A DNA stretch of 64,000 nucleotides, taken from Talpa occidentalis (lineage: Eukaryota > Chordata > Mammalia > Eulipotyphla > Talpidae). Positions within the stretch are counted from its first letter, which is position 1, and every line of letters starts with the position of its first letter. Positions 58,850 through 64,000 of the stretch are shown piece after piece. The notes under the pieces are model-generated. The model saw nothing but the letters and a program-made list of their open reading frames with translations, made no database searches and was not told the origin of the DNA. The stretch lies in the NCBI RefSeq assembly GCF_014898055.3, contig NW_023601322.1, forward strand, positions 5,537,312 to 5,601,311. The letters run 5' to 3'. The translations under genes and the position numbers were made by a program.

Positions 58850-59465
58850 TGTAGTGCTTCCACATGCATATTTTGATAAAACTGCAAAGAGAAGAAAATG
58901 TAGTTTTCCTAAACATCAGGATAGTGATTACTTTTTGAGGGATGTAAAGGAACCGTGACCTAGAGTGGGTATCAGGGTGGGGGTGGGGGTGAGGGCCTGG
59001 GAAGGTCTCCTAAGACATGAGTGTTTACTTTGTGATAAACATGAGCACCTGTTGCCAAATGCTGGCTTCAGTTTCCCTTCGCCAGTAAGAGGAGACAGGC
59101 CGAGGCAAAGGAGAATAGTTTCATTTGCCCACACTTTGGGGAGGGCAGCAGTCTCGTGTCTGAAAGACCACCGTCCAGCTCTCTGGCAGGGGTACTTATG
59201 CAGAGTTATCAGCGCGAAGAAGGGGGCAGTGGGCAGGGGCAGCATGTCTGTCTGGAGGCTCTGGTGGACGCCAGCTGGCTTTTCAGCTCGTGGTCAGCCA
59301 GCTGGTGGTCAGCCATCCAGGTGTTGTCTTCCTGGGGTGCTCTCTTCCCTCAGGATGTGAGAAAACAAAGTCTGTTAAGCCGAGAGGGTAAATCAAAGAA
59401 GTGGGAGAGCTTATCTGGTGGGACAGAAAGTGAGACAAGCCCCCCATTCCTGTTTCAGAAGCACA
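58850..59465. other. Unassigned intergenic DNA with a G-run cluster
   Basis: G+C-richer than most of the window. Overlapping open frames occur on both strands (up to 132 codons at 59156-59554), but none has recognisable domains. It contains the G-quadruplex candidate at 58975-58995. Confidence 0.4.
58975..58995 (+). other. Potential G-quadruplex
   Basis: Four G runs (GGG, GGGGG, GGGGG, GGG) separated by T, T and TGA, which fits the standard G3+N1-7 pattern. Confidence 0.75.
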
Positions 59466-59469
59466 GCCC

Positions 59470-59880
59470 ATTTGTACTGGTTTCCTGCGGTCGTCAAAGC
59501 AAATGGCCACAAACACAAACAAAAGTAATCGATTCTTTGATGGCCAGAGACTAAATGCCTGAATTCAAGGTGCTGTCTGCGCCATATTCCCGCTGGCTCT
59601 CCAGGCGGGCAGCACCCCTTCTGCCTCTCAGCTTCTGGAAGCCACGGGCTTTTGTTGGCTTTGGCAGTAGAATCTGGATCTCCAGGCCGTCTTGCCCTGT
59701 GTCTGCGTGTCTTCTCTCCTCTAGGGCACCGGTTGTGTTGGGTCAGGAAGCACCTGCTGAGGAACTTCACTTGTTCACATATGCAGCACCCTATGTACAA
59801 GTCAGATTACTTTCACAGATATGGGGGGTAGGACGTCAGCGTATCTATTTTGGGAGGCACCATTCAACCTGTAATAATAC
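59470..59880 (-). mobile_element. MLT1-type MaLR LTR, antisense
   Basis: GGTTTCCTGCGGTCGTCAAA, CTCTCAGCTTCTGGAAGCC, CTGTGTCTGCGTGTCTTCTC and a terminal TGGGAGGCACCATTCAACCT follow the reversed order of this LTR class. The 129-codon minus frame through it is not a gene. Confidence 0.7.
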
Positions 59881-59884
59881 TTTA

Positions 59885-60345
59885 TTGTTTTTCTGCACTT
59901 TCCTACCTGTACTTTTATAATGTAAACTTTAGCCCTACTGGTGGAGAATTGATTATCCTAAGTGGGAGTCAAACATTTTGATTTTTTTTGAATACAGGAG
60001 TAACACAATGTTTTGAAATTGATGATCCCCCAGGAGGTCTACATTTATGTTTGCAAGGGGGATTAGAGAATGTGCATCATTGTCCAGTAGGGATGCACAA
60101 ATTTTGCTCTGACACTAAGGAGCAAAAGCTGTAGATTGAATAGAACAGTGTACACAATGACAAGTTTGTGTTGTTATAATTTTGTAACTTTAAAGAGCCA
60201 ATTCTGAGCCAGGACTATCATGTACCGTCTCAGAATTTAGTTCACCATTTCCCGCAGTCCTGTCTAGCTCCCACTTGCAGACACGTCTTCTGTGTTTACA
60301 TCCCCCTGTGTGGTTTGGGTGTTACTAAGCATGATGCTTATTTCT
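59885..60345. other. Unassigned intergenic DNA
   Basis: No recognised gene or repeat. Confidence 0.4.
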
Positions 60346-60349
60346 TTTT

Positions 60350-60600
60350 TCCAGCATGTTCACAGCAGTTTTATTTATAGTCACCCAATTGAAAACAACC
60401 AAAATATATGTCTACAGGAGAAGGAGTAAGAAGAATTTAGTATTTTGGTATCATGGGATGTTAAACACCAATTAAAAGGACTAAACTACCGATGCATGTG
60501 GCAACATCAATGAAACTCTAAAACACTTTACTGAGCAAAACTGTAAGACACAAAATGTGCCAAGTGTGGCGAGCGCGCTGATTTATATTTCTAGTTTTTC
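60350..60600 (+). mobile_element. Ancient L1M ORF2 3' fragment
   Basis: TTCACAGCAGTTTTATTTAT, CAATTGAAAACAACCAAAAT, CTACAGGAGAAGGAGTAAG and CACTTTACTGAGCAAAACTG reproduce, in order, the L1 ORF2 tail. Confidence 0.75.
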
Positions 60601-60604
60601 TTTT

Positions 60605-60735
60605 CTATCTCCCTGAGCATGAGCCACAAGCTCTTTAAGACCAGATACTTTATCTCATTCAAAATCTATCTTCTGATGCTGACACCCTGCCTGGAACACA
60701 GAAATACTAAATAGAACTTTCTGATGAATGAGCTA
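60605..60735 (+). repeat. L2-class 3' end
   Basis: CCACAAGCTCTTTAAGACCA, GATACTTTATCTCATTC, ACACCCTGCCTGGAACACAG and CTGATGAATGA follow the common LINE2 3' end. Confidence 0.65.
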
Positions 60736-60739
60736 TCTT

Positions 60740-63700
60740 GAGGTTCATGGGGGTGCAGGATCAGTCCTCACAAACAAGGTGGCATCCCTTTTGATGAGGG
60801 TTGGGCTGTTAGAAATCATACCCTCAGACCGAGTTGGGGGGTGAGCTCAATTGTGAGGAGAAGAGCCCCCGATTCTGAACCCCTTCATACTCCTGCCAGT
60901 CTCCCTTCTCTGTCTTATTTTGACTACTTGCATGGACTCCAAAACAGCAAACCAAGAAGCTGTTTTCGAGTTTTGAAATATTGTTTCAACGATATCTTGG
61001 GTATTGTTTTAAGTCCCTCTATTATAATGGTGAGCACAATGGAAATTGCCTGAATTCCCATAATGAATCATGTAATTAGAAATACACTCAATTAGAAAAG
61101 CAAAATATTGTTTTTCTTGCACATTTCCTATAAAATAAATGAAGATGAGCCATTATCCTGTTGGAAGTAAGTACTGACTGGAAATTTATTCTCAGTTGCT
61201 TCAAATTTATTATCAATTGTTTTGGAAGCGATTTCAAGAGAACAACAATCTGTTCCATTTTAAATTAACCTCAGAAATATAGTCATATATACTTATATGC
61301 AACCTATAGATACAACGATATGCAAATGAGGATACATGATAGTTGCCACAGGCTGTTCTCAGCTTAAGGCCCTTAATGATGGTTCTTGGTGTAAATATCG
61401 AATTGCCTTCAAGGACTCTCTGGCCATCACATCTTTAGTCATTGCAAATGCTTGTCAAAAAGATTGTAGAGCAATTTTTCAAAAGATCACTAAAAATAAA
61501 GTAAATAAGAAGTTGCCTGAGGGTTGAGTCTCTTAATGGATGAGCATTACATATGTTAGACCACAGAGTAGACATAACCATGGCAATTCAGCATTTTAAA
61601 GTACATGAGGCTGTTCTAACTAAGCCTGAATTGAGATGAGGAAAATAAAGCAATCTCTCCCCTGCAATAACTTACATGAAAATACATGCCTGTGTTTCTG
61701 GGTGAGATGATTTACAATCAATGCTAAAAATGGCTGGGTATTGTTATTTTATAAATACCCACCACAAATAAAGACCAGAATGTTAAAGAAAAAATTAACG
61801 TGTTTAATAACACAATGTTATGTTTTTATTCTCATTTTAAAAATAGAATTATGAGATTTATGCTGTTGTTTTGAATTGTCATGTTGATAGATTTTTTTAC
61901 ATTTTTTAAAGATAGATTTTTTTTTCTTTTTATATAAAAATAAAGCCCTACCCCAAGTCAGAAAGCAACACTCCTTTGAAGGAAATAAAAGGAGAAATCA
62001 TATTTCAACCCATTATTTTTCAATCAGTAATCCCACCATGGAGTTGCTCTCCTTCCTTTGTTCAAAGCACAAGTGAGCTAGTTATCGAAACTATAGTCAC
62101 ATTTACTTGGTAATAAGAGATCTTTGACTAATATTAAGTACCTTAAGGAGAAAAATATTCTTTAATGGCATCAAAATTAGCTTAATCATTGACAGGTCCC
62201 TCACACATTCTCATTCTTATGTCAGCAGACTGATCTGAGCTCTAGTGAGTCTCTATGTTCTGAAATTTGTATTTTATTCCTTCTGTAATATCAGAACTTT
62301 TGCCTTTTTAAATTATTTCTTATGATCGTGCACATTTTGAAAATATTTTATAATTCATTCAATTTCAATTTCAAAGTCTCTTTCTATTGTTAAACCCATG
62401 GGGTCATCAATTACATTTTAACTAATTTTGTCCTTCCCAATGGGAGGTAATTATACTTTTTTTACAGGAGACAGAAGGTTCTTTGGAGATTGGTGCCTGG
62501 AATCTTGCTCTCAGCTAATGGTGGTTTGCTCTGTTGTTTTCTTTTGTTATGCGAAGGAAAGATGAAGTTTTCTTTTGTAAAATTCCTGTTAACTTTCTAC
62601 AAATATCACATCATTAGTTTTTTGAAAAATTTTTGAATCTCTGCGCCCTGCTATTAATGGGCTTGTAGCATCTTCACATTGAATCTGTCGCAGGAAAGCA
62701 ATCTCTCCTGAAGACTACAAAGTAAATCTGTGCAGGTTGTGGTTTTAACAGAAAAAAATAACAAAACTCAGTAGATGGTCTGTGGTGGTGGCATGTGGGT
62801 GAGTTGGCAGAAGGTACATTATCATGGTAATACCTAATTGGAATGCCCCATTATTACCTCAGTTAAAAATAAATAAAATTAATTAACAAAAAGATTAAAA
62901 ACTCAGTAGAAGCTTGATCTGTTGTTTTTCTTCCCAAGTTCTTAACATACATCTTTATACCTAATCTGAATGTCCGCAGAGATAAGTCTATCTTTTCAAT
63001 GCCTAATGTTGGCTTTCAGAAGAAATAGCTCCTATTTGATTATCCAGATACTTCCTCCTGACGGTGTCACAGAATTTACCAGTGCAAGAGATAGTTTGTG
63101 ATGCATGATTTTTCTCTTGAACTAGATTTTAAATCATGCATAATTTCAACTTGGGATTTTGATATTTGTTAATAGACAAGTGACATCTATCATTTTTCTG
63201 ATATGAAATGATCATAACAGAAAGGGCAATTATGATTAATTTTAATCTTATCACAAATAGAAGTCACAATCCATTGGAGATTGTGTCAAATACCCACCAG
63301 GAAGGAAAATTCTGTGAAAACAACCTCTTCTCAAGTCAATCTTTTCTGTTTCCTGAATGATGCCCATGCTCAGAATTCATTGTCTTTTTCTTTTTCTTCT
63401 CCCTTATCCTGGCCATCCCAATATTATCAGCCCATGCTAAGTCTTATTAGAAAAAGGACTTGATAGGTAACTACTTCTTGAAACAATGACCACTAATAAC
63501 TAATCCTATAGCTTGTGGAATGAGGATCAGCTAGCTACACACAAAACATTTCTTTTGTAAGTAGGATGCTTCCTCGAGGGCTTCCTTGGGAGGTGGTGAG
63601 GGTGAAAGAATGACTCTGGTCATGACAGCATTGCCACTGTGGTTCTCAAAGATAGTTTTAATTTGTAAATCTGCTTTTGCTGAATGTAAATTAAAAATCA

Positions 63701-64000
63701 GATTGTTGGTGGTGAATGATACAGCAGCTGTGCTGATAAACGTGAACACTGTGTTTTTTAAACAGTTGACATTCAGGTGCAATGGAACTTGAGTAATTTA
63801 ATGTCCTTAGACATCCATGTGAGTATTTTATTGCAGATTGGCTCAAACTGTCTTAACACATGAATCTCTACAAATATAAACCCTGCTGAACTTTATCTCC
63901 AAATGATTCTGAAATATTTTTCATTGAGTCCCTTCTAAGCAAACAATTCTTCTCTATCTGATGGCAAAATAAGTGATTTCTATGCAAAAGTTTGTTTTTC
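60740..64000. other. Unassigned, largely single-copy-looking DNA
   Basis: About 3.3 kb with no supportable gene. The only structure I can delimit is the small cassette at 62776-62897. Parts such as 61130-61520 look like repeat-poor, possibly conserved noncoding sequence. Confidence 0.4.
62776..62897 (+). mobile_element. Small unidentified retroposed cassette
   Basis: A 122-bp segment starting TGGTCTGTGGTGGTGGCATG and ending in an A-rich AAATAAATAAAATTAATT… stretch. It is bracketed by a perfect 13-bp repeat AAAACTCAGTAGA (62763-62775 and 62898-62910). It does not match the window's SINE family or L1. An internal inverted repeat GGTAAT…ATTACC (about 62827-62858) could form a stem. Its source RNA is unknown to me. 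Confidence 0.6.

Noticed and set aside
59156..59554. 132-codon plus-strand frame near a G-rich region
   Set aside because: It overlaps other frames on both strands and runs into an MLT1 LTR. No known protein features.

Overview
This window reads as intergenic, repeat-rich nuclear DNA from a placental mammal. I found no convincing protein-coding exon, rRNA gene, functional tRNA gene or CRISPR array. Every long open frame I examined is either an accident of AT-rich sequence or lies inside a transposable element. The mammalian call rests on L1 3' ends with ORF2 C-terminal coding remnants, MLT1-type MaLR LTRs, MER5A- and MER20-like hAT remnants, MIR/L2 fragments, and many copies of a lineage-specific tRNA-derived SINE. 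That SINE (5' end GGGCCTCCCTGGTGG, 3' tail of AAATAAAT type) is not one whose consensus I can name with certainty. It is not Alu, B1/B2, carnivore SINEC, horse ERE or the typical vespertilionid Ves. A laurasiatherian, possibly a bat of a non-Ves lineage, is my best guess, but the species is not established.

Layout. 1-9.9 kb: mostly unassigned DNA with four SINEs (1857, 7325, 7790, 8324), an L1 3' end (6268) and an L2-like stretch. 10-24 kb: mostly old unassigned sequence with an MLT1 fragment, a MER5A remnant, one SINE (19094) and a 76-bp tandem duplication (22411). 24-30 kb: an MLT1 LTR broken by an L1, then two ancient L1 pieces in opposite orientation. 30-36.3 kb: five SINEs, three of them with clear or perfect target-site duplications (TSDs). 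36.4-44.8 kb: ancient L1 pieces, an MLT1 LTR split by an L1-like insert, an LTR-like candidate near 40.5-41.3 kb, and a repeat-poor AT-rich block near 42.4-42.95 kb that looks like a conserved noncoding element. 45-50 kb: two SINEs and MIR-like remnants. 50.8-52.3 kb: a composite L1 insertion whose outer 17-bp TSD encloses two L1 3' ends and about 520 bp of non-L1 DNA, best explained as a 3' transduction. 54.7-55.1 kb: a 447-bp solo LTR with a perfect 6-bp TSD and an internal (CAG)n tract of 23 pure units. 56.8-60.7 kb: three SINEs, an old L1 split by a young SINE, an MLT1 LTR, and L1 and L2 tails. 60.7-64 kb: mostly single-copy-looking DNA with one small unidentified retroposed cassette.

No genes act together here. 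The biology is the history of insertions: old L1M/MLT1/MER/L2/MIR layers, cut by younger L1 and SINE copies and one class II-like LTR. The most interesting items are the CAG-bearing solo LTR, the L1 3' transduction, the two-tier SINE family, and the small cassette at 62776.
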